NCBI GenBank assembly: GCA_025060105.1
Contig: JANXCS010000007.1
Span: 1 to 64,000 of the forward strand
Source of the DNA: Pseudothermotoga sp.
GTDB taxonomy: Bacteria; Thermotogota; Thermotogae; Thermotogales; DSM-5069
Length of the DNA: 64,000 nt
Direction of reading: 5' to 3'
The notes under the pieces were generated by a model. The model saw only the letters and a list, made by a program, of their open reading frames with translations, ran no database searches and had not been told where the DNA came from. A program made the position numbers and the translations under genes. Positions 18,449-28,355 of this stretch are shown piece by piece. Numbering within the stretch: position 1 is the first letter of the stretch; each line of letters begins with the position of its first letter.

Positions 18449-19432
18449 TTAAGATTCAGTTACTAAAACAGTCAAAAGGTCGATCAGGTTTTTCAAATCT
18501 TTCAGAGAAATGTACTCAGCTGGTGAATGAAGATATCTCACAGCCAATGTGACTGGGACCATCTGAGCTCCGAATTCCATCGCCACGGATCCGTCTGTAC
18601 CACCACCAGTCACGCCTACCTGAACAGGGATAGCGTTTTTCTCGGCTAAAATGAGGATTTTTTTCATCAATTCATAACTTGCAAAAGCACTGTTATCGAG
18701 CATCCTTAAAACTGGCCCATTGCCTGGAGAGATATCACCTGTGAGGGTAGAACAACACGCGAACGAATCGATAGCGTAACAAACGTCGACGTTGTGTCTG
18801 GCGACGAAAGCTTTCGCACCCTTCAAGCCTATCTCTTCTTGAACGGTCCAGACAAAATGCACTTTTTTCGCGAGCCTTTTGTTCTTCACCTTGTTAAGAA
18901 CTTCGAACAGAGCGAGACAACCGAATCTATCATCGAGCGATCTCATGGCGAGGAATTCTCGATTAAGAAAACTCGCATGTTTTTTAAACACAGCGTAATC
19001 GAGAGCTTTCACGCCGAGTGATTCGGATTCTTGTTTCGTTCTACAACCTATGTCTATCTTGAGATTCTCAGCTGATTGAGTGGATGATAAATGCGGGGGT
19101 GTTACTCCAATCACACCTTCGATCGAACCAAATTCGGTAACGATTTGTAGATGGGCACCGAGGAGTAACTTATCATCGAATCCCCCGATCTTCCTGAAGT
19201 TCAAAGTTCCATCTGAGTTGATACCCGTCACAACGAGTCCAATCTCGTCCATGTGTGCCATCAACGCTATCGTTTCGTTACCCTCACCGAGAGTGACTAT
19301 CAAGTTGCCCAGATTGTCCACTTTGTACGGCACATCGAGTTGACCTATCAAAAAGTCGCGTACTTTTTCTTCCCTACCAGACACACCCGGAATGGAGCAA
19401 AGCTCGATTAATCTTTCAACCAGTTTGTCCAC
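18449..19432 (-). CDS. M42 family aminopeptidase
   Basis: A 327-residue cytosolic metallopeptidase of the tetrahedral (TET) type. The metal-ligand regions are recognisable: LMAHMDEIGLVV, AMRSLDDRFGCLALFEVL, VWTVQEEIGLKGAKAFVA with the catalytic Glu, CYAIDSFACC and the C-terminal RYLHSPAEYIS. It trims peptides from the N-terminus. Convergent or divergent neighbours suggest it is monocistronic. Confidence 0.93.
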   Translation of the reverse strand: MDKLVERLIELCSIPGVSGREEKVRDFLIGQLDVPYKVDNLGNLIVTLGEGNETIALMAHMDEIGLVVTGINSDGTLNFRKIGGFDDKLLLGAHLQIVTEFGSIEGVIGVTPPHLSSTQSAENLKIDIGCRTKQESESLGVKALDYAVFKKHASFLNREFLAMRSLDDRFGCLALFEVLNKVKNKRLAKKVHFVWTVQEEIGLKGAKAFVARHNVDVCYAIDSFACCSTLTGDISPGNGPVLRMLDNSAFASYELMKKILILAEKNAIPVQVGVTGGGTDGSVAMEFGAQMVPVTLAVRYLHSPAEYISLKDLKNLIDLLTVLVTES

Positions 19433-19477
19433 ATTATCACCTCGAAAAGGATTGTACCAAAAAGTTCGTTTCAGTAA

Positions 19478-21007
19478 CTATTCGATTCGTCGGAACAAAT
19501 AACCAATGCGTTTGATCAGTTTTTTTATCAAAAGGATCATCGTCGCACAGAACACAATGGGAAGAGCACAGATCAAACTTGTCACAAAGGACGTCGATTT
19601 GAAGATCATGAACAACAAAGATTGAAACTGCTCGGAAAAGATCGGCAAGATGCTGATAGATGAAATCAGCAGAATGAGGCCTTGGATGGTCAAAATTTTT
19701 GTTGGATTCAGCACGCGAGAAGGATTCACTAGTTCAACCTTGGTAGGTTGTTTTAGATAGAAGAACGTACCCAACGTTGATGCGAAGCTATACAAGATGA
19801 ACACAAACGGTAGTAATATGTACGCAAAAATCGGTAACGAGAACCAGACATAAAAGAACACTAACATGCCGGCAAAAATGACGCTGTAAACAAAAGATGG
19901 TATGAATAGCTTCGGTAAAAAAAGTTGAAGCTCACTCACGGGGAAAGTAGCAGGTAATGGCCAGCAGGAAAGTTCTTGCTTTGTCAGCGACGCTGCGCTA
20001 TAGGAAACGTACGTACCACTTATGATTGTGACCATCAGCAAAGCTGGGACAAACGAACGTGCAACGATGGCAAGCAAGATACCGAACACCACAGGATAGA
20101 TCAGAGTGAAGATGGATTGCTCGCTTCTGAAAAGCAACTTGAAATCTTTCCAAAATAAACCCCCTCCAGAGAAACTGATTTTTTTCGCTGGCTGAGCAAA
20201 ACTTTTCTGTTCGAAAGTGAGCCATTCGCTCACTTGCACAGAGGCAATTAAAAGTGAAAAGCTAAAAAGTAACATGAAGAATACATACAAGGGCTCATCG
20301 ATAGCTTTGACTGGCCAACCAAATATGTTCAAAGGATGTATAAAACGTTTAAGAGAAAGAGTCAGAGTATGTACATCACTGTTCAAAAGTTCCTTCGCGT
20401 AAGTTGGTAAGAATTGGCTCACCATCAGAAAAATAACAACTGTGACTATGAGACTCACAACGGTCAATCGTTTTGCCGTCGATCTGCTGAGGAACAAACC
20501 AACGAAGCAAGAAAGAAGAACGGATAATGATAGGAGCATCATCGTGAAGAGAACAGCACTCATCAATCCGAACAGTGGATGTTTACCACGAGCGAGAGCA
20601 TAAGCTGGAAGCACAAACACGTACAACACGACGGGAAGCGGTTGCAAAAGCAAAGTGAGACACATTTGGTATGAGACTATAGCCCAACGTCTGATAGGCA
20701 ACGCTAAAAGAAGCTGCAACTCTTCATTGCGAACGAAAGAACTCACAAGGTTTGGTATGAAGGAAACTAAGAATAGAAAACCACTCACCAATGACCACTG
20801 CATGGCCAGCAAACTTGAAAGATCATATTTTTCAATTGGAAAAGAAGAAAGGACTTTGAACATCTCAAAAAATATCGAAGCGATTGGTAAACCGAAAGCG
20901 ATCGATGCGGCGAGGATGAGAACAAAACTGGGAAATCGACGCATTCTGCCGCTGGAACGGTTGAAAGTCTTCAAACCGTATTTCAAAAGTACAAGAAATT
21001 GTCTCAC
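19478..21007 (-). CDS. ABC exporter permease, ABC-2 type
   Basis: A 509-residue integral membrane protein with roughly a dozen hydrophobic segments in two halves. The conserved cytosolic motif EELQLLLALPIRRWAIVSYQM resembles the coupling region of ABC-2 exporters. It lies four bases after the ATP-binding gene, so the two make one exporter. The substrate is unknown. Confidence 0.85.
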   Translation of the reverse strand: MRQFLVLLKYGLKTFNRSSGRMRRFPSFVLILAASIAFGLPIASIFFEMFKVLSSFPIEKYDLSSLLAMQWSLVSGFLFLVSFIPNLVSSFVRNEELQLLLALPIRRWAIVSYQMCLTLLLQPLPVVLYVFVLPAYALARGKHPLFGLMSAVLFTMMLLSLSVLLSCFVGLFLSRSTAKRLTVVSLIVTVVIFLMVSQFLPTYAKELLNSDVHTLTLSLKRFIHPLNIFGWPVKAIDEPLYVFFMLLFSFSLLIASVQVSEWLTFEQKSFAQPAKKISFSGGGLFWKDFKLLFRSEQSIFTLIYPVVFGILLAIVARSFVPALLMVTIISGTYVSYSAASLTKQELSCWPLPATFPVSELQLFLPKLFIPSFVYSVIFAGMLVFFYVWFSLPIFAYILLPFVFILYSFASTLGTFFYLKQPTKVELVNPSRVLNPTKILTIQGLILLISSISILPIFSEQFQSLLFMIFKSTSFVTSLICALPIVFCATMILLIKKLIKRIGYLFRRIE

Positions 21008-21011
21008 GTCT

Positions 21012-21779
21012 CTACAACTCCTTGATTATCTGCGATATATCCTCTGTCGCCGTGAGCTGCAGGAAAATGTCTTCAAGACTCGCCATTCTATCTTTCACCA
21101 AATTTCTTAATTGTTCCATGGTACCTTCCACTATGAGGATCCCTTTGTCTATTATCCCTATCCTTGAACACATTTTTTCTGCTATCTCCAAAACATGTGT
21201 GGTCATGAAGATCGTGCATCCTTCAGAAGCATACTTTTGTAAAAGTAATTTCAAAATTTTTGCAGATTTGGCATCGAGTCCCACGGTGGGTTCATCCAAA
21301 AAAATCACTTTCGGTTTCCTCATCAGCACACTTATCAGAAGTATCTTTTGTTTCATACCGTGGGACATATCGGCAATGAACTTGTCCAAATAATCGACAC
21401 CAAACACTGAACAAAGCTCTTCCACCCTCTGTTGTGCTATTTTTTCGTCCATATCAAAGATCTCAGCTACAAACTTCAAAAACTCGTAACCTTTCAAATT
21501 CGAATACATGCGCGGCTCATCAGGCACGACGCCTATGGATCTTTTGATTTCTATCTCTTTGCCCCACATATCCATTCCCAAGATTTTTACAAATCCAGAG
21601 GTCGGTTTGAGAGTACCTGTGAGCATTCTGATGGTCGTAGTCTTTCCAGCACCGTTTGGACCAAGAAAGCCATATATTTCTCCTTCAAACACTCTCAAAT
21701 TCAATCCTTTAACAGCACAAACCTTTCCAAAGTTTTTCACTAAATCTTTGGTTTCTATGACCACGTTCGCCAAATTCAT
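21012..21779 (-). CDS. ABC transporter ATP-binding protein
   Basis: A 255-residue ATPase with Walker A GPNGAGKTTTIRML, the signature loop ADMSHGMKQKILLI (SHGMKQK in place of the canonical LSGGQ), Walker B PKVIFLDEPTVGLD and the H-loop IFMTTHVLEIAE. It powers the permease encoded immediately downstream. Confidence 0.93.
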   Translation of the reverse strand: MNLANVVIETKDLVKNFGKVCAVKGLNLRVFEGEIYGFLGPNGAGKTTTIRMLTGTLKPTSGFVKILGMDMWGKEIEIKRSIGVVPDEPRMYSNLKGYEFLKFVAEIFDMDEKIAQQRVEELCSVFGVDYLDKFIADMSHGMKQKILLISVLMRKPKVIFLDEPTVGLDAKSAKILKLLLQKYASEGCTIFMTTHVLEIAEKMCSRIGIIDKGILIVEGTMEQLRNLVKDRMASLEDIFLQLTATEDISQIIKEL

Positions 21780-21784
21780 ACCTC

Positions 21785-23026
21785 CTACAGCTTTTCAGCC
21801 ACGAGACTCGCGAGTGGAGATCTGACACCCTTTTTGAGTGTTATATGCGCAACCAATGGATTCCCCATCAATCTCGAAGCCGCGTACACCAAACCGTTGC
21901 TGTCCTTGTCTAGGTAAGGAGTATCGATCTGATATGGATCTCCCACCAGCACGATCTTAGCGTTGTTGCCAGTCCTTGTGAGAATCGTTTTCACTTCGTG
22001 CGGCGTTAAATTCTGTGCTTCATCTATGATGATGAATTGATCAGGTATGGTTCTTCCTCTTATGAAACTCAATGCTTCTATTTCCATGATTTTCTTTCTC
22101 AAAAAATCTTTCAAATTCATTCCAACTTTATCGAAGAGAAACTCAAGATTGTCCATGATAGGCTGCATCCAAGGCTGAAGTTTTTCCTCGAGTCCTCCTG
22201 GTAGATAACCTACATCTTTTCCCATTGGGATGAGGGGACGAGCCACAATTATTCGCCGATACTTTTTTTGATTGATGGTTTTTTCCAATGCACAAGCAAG
22301 CGCTATCAAAGTTTTGCCTGTACCCGCCATACCGACTATCGTCACGAGTGAAACACTGTCGTCCAACATAGCATCCATAGCATAGAGCTGTTCTTCATTC
22401 AAAGCTTGGATACCCCACACGACATTAGAGAAGTCAATGGAAAGTTTCACTGCAACTCCTTTTTTTACCTTGAAATATCCTTTAGAACTTTTGATGTATT
22501 CGTTCTCATGAAAACCATCCAATTTTTGTCCTTCGACGATCACTTCTTCAACCTCTCTGTAACCATCTGGGAGCGTAGTCAGGTTTGAACGGTCAGTGAG
22601 GTAATCCTGAGCTTCAATACCAAGTGCTGAGGCTTTCACTCTCAAACTTATATCCTTCGTGACTAGGATCGTTGGAATACTACTCGTTCTGCTCAATCTG
22701 ACTACGTAAGCCAAAATCCAGTTATCGAGATACTTCGAATGGAAATACTCGATGAAGTCCCTTCTCAAATCAGTGAGGCTCATCACGAACAATGTTCCTC
22801 CGTTCTTAAGCTTGACACCCCTCGAAAGATCACCCAATTCTCTGAGCTTGTCGAGTTCCCTCACGACATGCCTCGCGGATCTGCCAACCGAGTCTGATCT
22901 TCGCTTGAGTGAATCGAGCTCCTCCAGAACAACTAAAGGTATCACCACGTTGTTATCCTCAAAGGCGTAGATGCTTTCAGGATCGTGCACTAGTACATTC
23001 GTATCTAACACATAATTTTTTACCAT
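21785..23026 (-). CDS. PIN-PhoH fusion ATPase/ribonuclease
   Basis: A 413-residue protein with two domains. The N-terminal PIN nuclease domain starts NYVLDTNVLVHDPESIYAFE, with acidic residues in LVVLEELDSLKR and LVTKDISLR. The C-terminal PhoH ATPase has Walker A VGMAGTGKTLIALA, FIRGRTIPDQFIIIDEAQNL as Walker B, and TRTGNNAKIVLVGDPYQID. PIN-PhoH proteins are thought to act as RNA helicase-nucleases. It overlaps the exonuclease stop by seven bases. Confidence 0.92.
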   Translation of the reverse strand: MVKNYVLDTNVLVHDPESIYAFEDNNVVIPLVVLEELDSLKRRSDSVGRSARHVVRELDKLRELGDLSRGVKLKNGGTLFVMSLTDLRRDFIEYFHSKYLDNWILAYVVRLSRTSSIPTILVTKDISLRVKASALGIEAQDYLTDRSNLTTLPDGYREVEEVIVEGQKLDGFHENEYIKSSKGYFKVKKGVAVKLSIDFSNVVWGIQALNEEQLYAMDAMLDDSVSLVTIVGMAGTGKTLIALACALEKTINQKKYRRIIVARPLIPMGKDVGYLPGGLEEKLQPWMQPIMDNLEFLFDKVGMNLKDFLRKKIMEIEALSFIRGRTIPDQFIIIDEAQNLTPHEVKTILTRTGNNAKIVLVGDPYQIDTPYLDKDSNGLVYAASRLMGNPLVAHITLKKGVRSPLASLVAEKL

Positions 23027-23589
23027 TCCTCACCACTCCAAGTTTTCACTAGTTCTGTCACATCCATTTCCAGTTCCTTGATCATCTTCAAGAAGACTTT
23101 TGCTGTTACGATGGCATCGTCCAACGCTCTGTGTGTCGGCTGTGGTAAGTCATAGTGTTTCGCGAGCCAAGGGAGTGTTTTTCTTTCTTTAAAGATGTAC
23201 TGAGCGATTTCGTGAGTGTCAAGGAAACGAATCGTTGGAAGAAAAGTGCCGACTTCCTTGGCTGCGAAATCGAGAAAAGTCAGATCAAACTGTGCTCGAT
23301 GGAAAACCATTATCGATTTAGTCATGTAAGCTTTGATCTTCTCAAAGACTTTCTCCATATCTGGAGCACTTTGAAGTTGTTGGTTGCCTATACCATGAAC
23401 TTTTTCAATAACGGCTGGTATTTTTATCTTCGGATTCACCAGAGAATGGTATATCCCCCTATAGAGGATCTTACCTTTGTAGATGGGAACAAGCGCGACC
23501 TCAACGATTCGATCTCCTGACGAAGGGTCTGTTCCCGTTGTCTCAGTATCCATAGCACAAAATATATGATCGGTGAACTTGTTTCTCAA
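23020..23589 (-). CDS. 3'-5' exonuclease, DnaQ epsilon-like
   Basis: A 189-residue DEDD exonuclease with Exo I AMDTETTGTDPSSGDRIVEV, Exo II VFHRAQFDLTFLDFAA and Exo III HRALDDAIVTAKVF. The histidine spacing fits the DEDDh class. It could be a stand-alone proofreading subunit or a nucleic-acid trimming enzyme. TTG at 23589 overlaps the MscS stop, and the stop overlaps the PIN-PhoH gene: a tight coupling of two nucleases. Confidence 0.9.
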   Translation of the reverse strand: MRNKFTDHIFCAMDTETTGTDPSSGDRIVEVALVPIYKGKILYRGIYHSLVNPKIKIPAVIEKVHGIGNQQLQSAPDMEKVFEKIKAYMTKSIMVFHRAQFDLTFLDFAAKEVGTFLPTIRFLDTHEIAQYIFKERKTLPWLAKHYDLPQPTHRALDDAIVTAKVFLKMIKELEMDVTELVKTWSGEEW

Positions 23590-24362
23590 AGTATTCTCCC
23601 CTTAATATGAACATCGAGTTGCGGTAGCGGTATGACTATACCATTTTCTTCAAATTCCTTCTTTATTCTTTTTGCCAAGGCGTTGATGGCATCAAAGTAG
23701 TTTTCTTTCCTAACCCAGAAGAGTACTTCAAAATCGATTGAAGAGGACGCGAACCCACTGAAAAGAATCACATTCGCACAAGATTTTTCAACCAAAGGTT
23801 CTTCCTCAAGACACTTTTTGAGAATTTCGATCACCTTTGCAAAATCACTGTTGTAGGAAACAGAAACTCTCATGGAGAACCTTCTAGTATCACTCGGCCA
23901 GTGATTGATAAGTCTTTGATTCCACACTTGTTTGTTTGGGATCAGTACTTGCCTACCATCGAAAGTTCGCAGCACTGTATGGTTGTAGTTGATCATTTCA
24001 ACTGTACCAACGATACCGTCTATCTCAACTATGTCTTCCTCGCGTAATTTTCCGGTCAAAAGGACTAATAAGCCAGAAATGAAGTTGGAGAGCGGTTCCT
24101 GTACGGCAAAGCCCACGGCTATACCACCTATACCGAGCGCAGTCAAATAAGGGATCAAACTGACCTGCCAGATATCCATGATCACAAGAACCGTCACAAG
24201 TCCAATGAGCGTTGCGAAGATCGTTCGAAGGGTATTCCTCATCCTGATCCTTTTTCCAAGCCTATCGGCAGCCTTGACTGCCGCATTGTAGATGAATTTA
24301 TAGACTAGAAAAGCCACAACGATGGCTATGGCAGTTTTGATGAGTGTGACTATGGTATGCAT
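23586..24362 (-). CDS. small-conductance mechanosensitive channel, MscS family
   Basis: A 258-residue MscS-like channel. Membrane helices (IVTLIKTAIAIVVAFLVYKF, IFATLIGLVTVLVIMDI) lead to the pore helix region YLTALGIGGIAVGFAVQEPL. The beta domain follows with GTVEMINYNHTVLRTFDGRQ and IPNKQVWNQRLINH. It protects against hypo-osmotic shock. ATG at 24362 lies 11 bases after GGAGGT; an upstream TTG at 24392 is also in frame. Confidence 0.9.
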   Translation of the reverse strand: MHTIVTLIKTAIAIVVAFLVYKFIYNAAVKAADRLGKRIRMRNTLRTIFATLIGLVTVLVIMDIWQVSLIPYLTALGIGGIAVGFAVQEPLSNFISGLLVLLTGKLREEDIVEIDGIVGTVEMINYNHTVLRTFDGRQVLIPNKQVWNQRLINHWPSDTRRFSMRVSVSYNSDFAKVIEILKKCLEEEPLVEKSCANVILFSGFASSSIDFEVLFWVRKENYFDAINALAKRIKKEFEENGIVIPLPQLDVHIKGRIL

Positions 24363-24469
24363 ATTCAGCGCGTACCTCCCTCCTTCGGTCAAACAAAAAT
24401 AATAACATACAACCCGCTCGAGCTTCCGCTTCGAGTATAATCAGTTTGTGAGTGTAGGAGGTGGAAGAT

Positions 24470-25396
24470 GTGAAGATCGTGGAGTCCGCACCGAACTTCA
24501 GTGAAGGTAGAAGGGAAGAAATAGTGAGGGAAATAATTGCTCAGGCTGAAGGAGTTAAGGAAGTCTGGATTTTGGACTGGTCTATGGATCCAGATCACAA
24601 CAGATCTGTCGTGACGCTCGTTGGGGCACCGGAACCTTTGATTGAAGTTCTTTTCAAAATGACGAAGAAAGCTATGGAACTGATAGACATGAGAGTACAC
24701 AAGGGGGAACACCCACGCATGGGTGCAACGGACGTTATACCACTGGTACCAGTGATGAACATAACAATGGAAGAATGCGTAGAACTCTCAAAAAAGCTCG
24801 GAAAAAGAATTGGTGAAGATCTGGGTATACCAGTTTTCCTGTATGAAAAATCCGCCTCAGCTTCGCACAGAGAGAATCTTTCCGAAATAAGGAAGGGGGA
24901 ATTCGAAGGATTCTTTGAGAAAATAAAAGATCCTCTCTGGAAACCAGATTTTGGACCGGCTCAGGTACATCCAACTGCAGGTGTTACAGCCGTAGGTGCA
25001 CGAGAGTATTTGATAGCATTCAATGTCAATCTTGGAACCAACAGGATAGAAATCGCAGAAAAAATAGCCAAAGCTGTGCGCCATATAAGTGGTGGATACA
25101 GATACGTGAAGGCGATCGCGGTGGAGTTGAAAGAAAAAGGTATAGTACAAGTTTCTATGAATATGACGAACTATAAGAAGAGCCCACTCTTTAGAGTGTT
25201 CGAAACGATAAAGCGTGAAGCGGAAAGGTATGGAGTTCCTGTGATTGGAAGCGAAATCATAGGAATGGTACCGATTCAAGCGATGCTTGAAGTTGCACAG
25301 TTCTACCTGCAGATAGACGATTTCAATGTGAACCGAATCATAGAGACCAAGATTCTAGAGATCCTTGCCAAAAAGTTGGAAGGGGAAGAAAAATGA
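24470..25396 (+). CDS. ftcD: glutamate formimidoyltransferase
   Basis: A 308-residue protein covering only the formiminotransferase part of FtcD, without the cyclodeaminase domain. Motifs are KIVESAPNFSEGRREEIV, VTLVGAPEPLIEVLF, HKGEHPRMGATDVIPLVP with the catalytic His, VGAREYLIAFNVNL and GSEIIGMVPIQAM. It moves the formimino group of formiminoglutamate to tetrahydrofolate in histidine breakdown. GTG at 24470 lies seven bases after AGGAGG. A TATAAT at 24436-24441 is a likely -10 box. Its stop overlaps hutI (ATGA). Confidence 0.93.
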   Translation: MKIVESAPNFSEGRREEIVREIIAQAEGVKEVWILDWSMDPDHNRSVVTLVGAPEPLIEVLFKMTKKAMELIDMRVHKGEHPRMGATDVIPLVPVMNITMEECVELSKKLGKRIGEDLGIPVFLYEKSASASHRENLSEIRKGEFEGFFEKIKDPLWKPDFGPAQVHPTAGVTAVGAREYLIAFNVNLGTNRIEIAEKIAKAVRHISGGYRYVKAIAVELKEKGIVQVSMNMTNYKKSPLFRVFETIKREAERYGVPVIGSEIIGMVPIQAMLEVAQFYLQIDDFNVNRIIETKILEILAKKLEGEEK

Positions 25397-26592
25397 TACA
25401 GCTTCTTGTCTTTGCGAAAAAACTTTACACACCCACTGGCGTCACTGCCAAGGTCGGACAATATATGTCCAAACTGAGTATTTTGGAAGACATCTATATC
25501 TGGATTGAGGACGGTCGGATAGTTGAACTTGCTTCCAAGATGCCAAAAAGCTTTGTACGGTTCATAGAAGCTGACCTAGTGGTGCCTGGCTTTGTGGATT
25601 GCCATACTCACGTTCCCTTCTATGGTTTCAGAGAAAACGATTTTCTCAAACGTGTCGGTGGTATCAGCTATCTTCAACTTCACAGCTCAGGCGGTGGTTT
25701 GTACGAAACAGTGGAAAAGGTTAGACGGGCCTCGGAGAAGGACCTTGTAAGATTCAATCTGAAAATTCTCAGCCATTTGCTGAAGAAGGGCGTCACAACC
25801 ATAGAGTGCAAAAGCGGTTATGGACTCGATAGAGAGAGTGAATTGAAACAATTGAAAGTTATACACACGTTGTCTAAGATTGTGCCTCAGGATATAGTCG
25901 CTACGTTCATGGGAGCACACGCCATCCCAAAAGGTGTAACCGAAAAAGACTACGTGAATCTTTTGATAGAGATGTTGAACGAGGTGAAACAGTACACTGG
26001 TTTTGTGGATATCTTCTGTGACAGAGGTGCTTTCGATGTGGAATCCGCAAAGATGTATTTGCTCAAAGCTGTTGAAAAAGGTTTTAAGGTGCGCGTGCAC
26101 GCGGATGAACTTGAAAGCATTGGTGCAAGCAAGTTAGCCGCCGAACTTGGAGCAGTTTCCGCGGATCATTTGTTGAAGATAGACGATGAATCGATCAAAG
26201 CTTTATCGAAAGCTGGTACTGTGGCTGTGCTTATGCCTGCCACGAGTTTCCATTTGAACGAGAACTATGCTCCAGCCAGAAAACTCATTGAATACAATGT
26301 ACCAGTAGCTCTCGCTAGTGATTTGAACCCTGGATCCAGTCCGACGCTCGAGCCAAGTTTAGTCATGCACCTAGCTGTGAGGTATTTGAAGATGACGCCA
26401 GAAGAGGTTCTAACAGCTTACACTTTGAACGCTTCGCATGTTCTCGGTTTGGCGGACAAGCTTGGAACTTTGGAAATTGGGAAACAAGCGGACTTGGTTT
26501 TGTACGATGAAGTAGACCTTTTGACGTTACCTTACATGGTAGGTTTGATGCCTAAAGCTGTTGTGAAAAGGGGTCAAGTGTTTGAAAATTAA
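25393..26592 (+). CDS. hutI: imidazolonepropionase
   Basis: A 399-residue amidohydrolase. Metal-binding motifs are VDCHTHVPFYGFRENDF, VRVHADELESIG and the C-terminal ASDLNPGSSPTLEP. GHs typical of the family appear in SADHLLKIDDE. It opens imidazolone propionate to formiminoglutamate, the substrate of the FtcD encoded just upstream. The two starts and stops overlap by four bases, showing translational coupling. Confidence 0.95.
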   Translation: MIQLLVFAKKLYTPTGVTAKVGQYMSKLSILEDIYIWIEDGRIVELASKMPKSFVRFIEADLVVPGFVDCHTHVPFYGFRENDFLKRVGGISYLQLHSSGGGLYETVEKVRRASEKDLVRFNLKILSHLLKKGVTTIECKSGYGLDRESELKQLKVIHTLSKIVPQDIVATFMGAHAIPKGVTEKDYVNLLIEMLNEVKQYTGFVDIFCDRGAFDVESAKMYLLKAVEKGFKVRVHADELESIGASKLAAELGAVSADHLLKIDDESIKALSKAGTVAVLMPATSFHLNENYAPARKLIEYNVPVALASDLNPGSSPTLEPSLVMHLAVRYLKMTPEEVLTAYTLNASHVLGLADKLGTLEIGKQADLVLYDEVDLLTLPYMVGLMPKAVVKRGQVFEN

Positions 26593-27034
26593 TGTGATTG
26601 TTCTTGGAAAAATGAAGGGTTTCGCACGCATGGCAGTAGAAGAGTACAAAAAGATGCTCTCTCAATTTGTTGACGTAGAACTGATAGAATTAGGACACGA
26701 TAACGTTGAAAACGAATCTACGCTGAAAAAGGACGCAATGAAAGTGCTTAGAATACTCAAGAACGATGATTACGTCGTATTGTTGGACGAACGTGGTGTT
26801 AGTTACGATTCTGTTTCGTTCGCACATCATTTGTGGGATCTTTTGGTGAGAAATGGAAAGATCATTTTTATCGTGGGAGGACCCTTCGGAGTCGATCAAA
26901 ATTTGAAAAAAAGAGCAAACGAGTTGGTTTCTCTTTCGAGCATGACTTTAACACATCGCCTTGCGACCATAGTTCTGCTGGAACAGTTGTTCAGAAGTTT
27001 TAAGATACTGAACAACCAGAGGTACCATTACTGA
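26582..27034 (+). CDS. rlmH: 23S rRNA (pseudouridine1915-N3)-methyltransferase RlmH
   Basis: A 150-residue SPOUT methyltransferase: INVIVLGKMKGFARMAVEEY, VLLDERGVSYDS, FIVGGPFGVDQNLKKRA and the knot end SLSSMTLTHRLATIVLLEQL. It methylates pseudouridine 1915 of helix 69 in assembled ribosomes. TTG at 26582 overlaps the hutI stop by 11 bases. Confidence 0.95.
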   Translation: MKINVIVLGKMKGFARMAVEEYKKMLSQFVDVELIELGHDNVENESTLKKDAMKVLRILKNDDYVVLLDERGVSYDSVSFAHHLWDLLVRNGKIIFIVGGPFGVDQNLKKRANELVSLSSMTLTHRLATIVLLEQLFRSFKILNNQRYHY

Positions 27035-27053
27035 TTTGGGAGGGAGAGAACTG

Positions 27054-28355
27054 GTGGAGGATCCATACAGTAGTCTGTTCCAACTGCTAGCCATGATCAC
27101 TTTACTCACACTTTCAGGAATTTTCTCCGCTTCGGAGACTGCTCTCACTTCCTTGAGTCGATTGAAACTCATCAAGAAAGGTGAACAAGAATCGATACAC
27201 CGTGTCAACCGTATGTTGACGGCTGTTCTCATAATGAACAACTTCGTCAACCTCATGCTCTCATCAGTTGCAACTCTGCTGTTCGTTAAATTGTTCAAAG
27301 ATGTCAACCAAGGAGTTGTTGCACTGCTTGGAACCGTGTTCGTCACCTTTGTTGTGCTTGTGTTCGGTGAGATTTCTCCGAAGATATACGCGAGAGAGTA
27401 TGCAGAACGCATCTATGGTTGGTCTGAGAAATTGCTCCGTTTCCTTGAGCGTCTCCTTTCTCCAGTCATTAAGCCGTTACTCTTCCTGAGTAATCTCACC
27501 GTCAAACTTTTTGGTGGAGAAGCCATGGAAGATGCCCCGTTCATAACATCTGAAGACATTCTCAACGCTGTGAGTGCTGGTACTGAGGATGGAACGATAG
27601 GAAAACAGGAAGGAATGATAGTCGAGCGGACATTCAAGATGAGCGAGACAGCCATAAAAGAAATCATGACACCCAGGGTAGATGTGGTGGCAATAGAGGA
27701 AAGTGCAACAATTGAAGAGTTCATCAGACTGGTGAACAAAGAAGGTTATTCACGTATACCCGTTTTCAAAGAAGACATCGACGACATAGTGGGTATCTGT
27801 TATGTCAAAGACGCTGTGGGCCTCGTAGAGCAGTTTGGGTGGGACAGCATTAAAACCAAGAAAGTTGCCGAAATCATGCGCGAACCAATTTTCGTTCCAG
27901 AAACTATGAGAATAAGTACGCTTTTAAGAATTTTTAAAGAAAAAAAGATGCATATGGCAGTCGTGGTTGATGAATTCGGAGGTACGGCTGGTATCGTGAC
28001 GTTGGAAGACATACTTGAGGAATTGATCGGCGAGATCATGGATGAGTACGACTACGATGAAACGAGTAATATAAGAAAAGTTTCTGAAAACACTTATATG
28101 GTGAAGGGCACCACTCCATTGAACGATATAGAGCGTGAACTGGGTGTAGAATTCCCAGAAACTGAGCATGAAACGCTCGCGGGATATCTCTTAGAACAGT
28201 TTGAAAGGATACCGTCTGTCGGTGAAGAGCTCGATTTGAATGGTTTTCATTTCAAAATTGTGGCTGCAACGAAGAGCAAGATCGAGAGAGTTCTGATGAG
28301 CATAAAAAGGAGAGAAAAAGATGAACGAAGCGAAGCTGATAGAAAAAGCAATTGA
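27054..28355 (+). CDS. CNNM/CorC-type membrane protein with CBS pair
   Basis: A 433-residue protein. The DUF21 membrane domain (AMITLLTLSGIFSASETALT, NNFVNLMLSSVATLLFVK) is followed by two CBS domains (IMTPRVDVVAIEESATIEEF; FKEKKMHMAVVVDEFGGTAG) and a C-terminal CorC/HlyC domain (YMVKGTTPLNDIERELGVEF). Often labelled hemolysin; more likely involved in Mg2+/Co2+ efflux or homeostasis. GTG at 27054 lies seven bases after GGAGGGAG and is preferred to the TTG at 27036. Its 3' end overlaps cdd by 35 bases. Confidence 0.92.
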   Translation: MEDPYSSLFQLLAMITLLTLSGIFSASETALTSLSRLKLIKKGEQESIHRVNRMLTAVLIMNNFVNLMLSSVATLLFVKLFKDVNQGVVALLGTVFVTFVVLVFGEISPKIYAREYAERIYGWSEKLLRFLERLLSPVIKPLLFLSNLTVKLFGGEAMEDAPFITSEDILNAVSAGTEDGTIGKQEGMIVERTFKMSETAIKEIMTPRVDVVAIEESATIEEFIRLVNKEGYSRIPVFKEDIDDIVGICYVKDAVGLVEQFGWDSIKTKKVAEIMREPIFVPETMRISTLLRIFKEKKMHMAVVVDEFGGTAGIVTLEDILEELIGEIMDEYDYDETSNIRKVSENTYMVKGTTPLNDIERELGVEFPETEHETLAGYLLEQFERIPSVGEELDLNGFHFKIVAATKSKIERVLMSIKRREKDERSEADRKSN

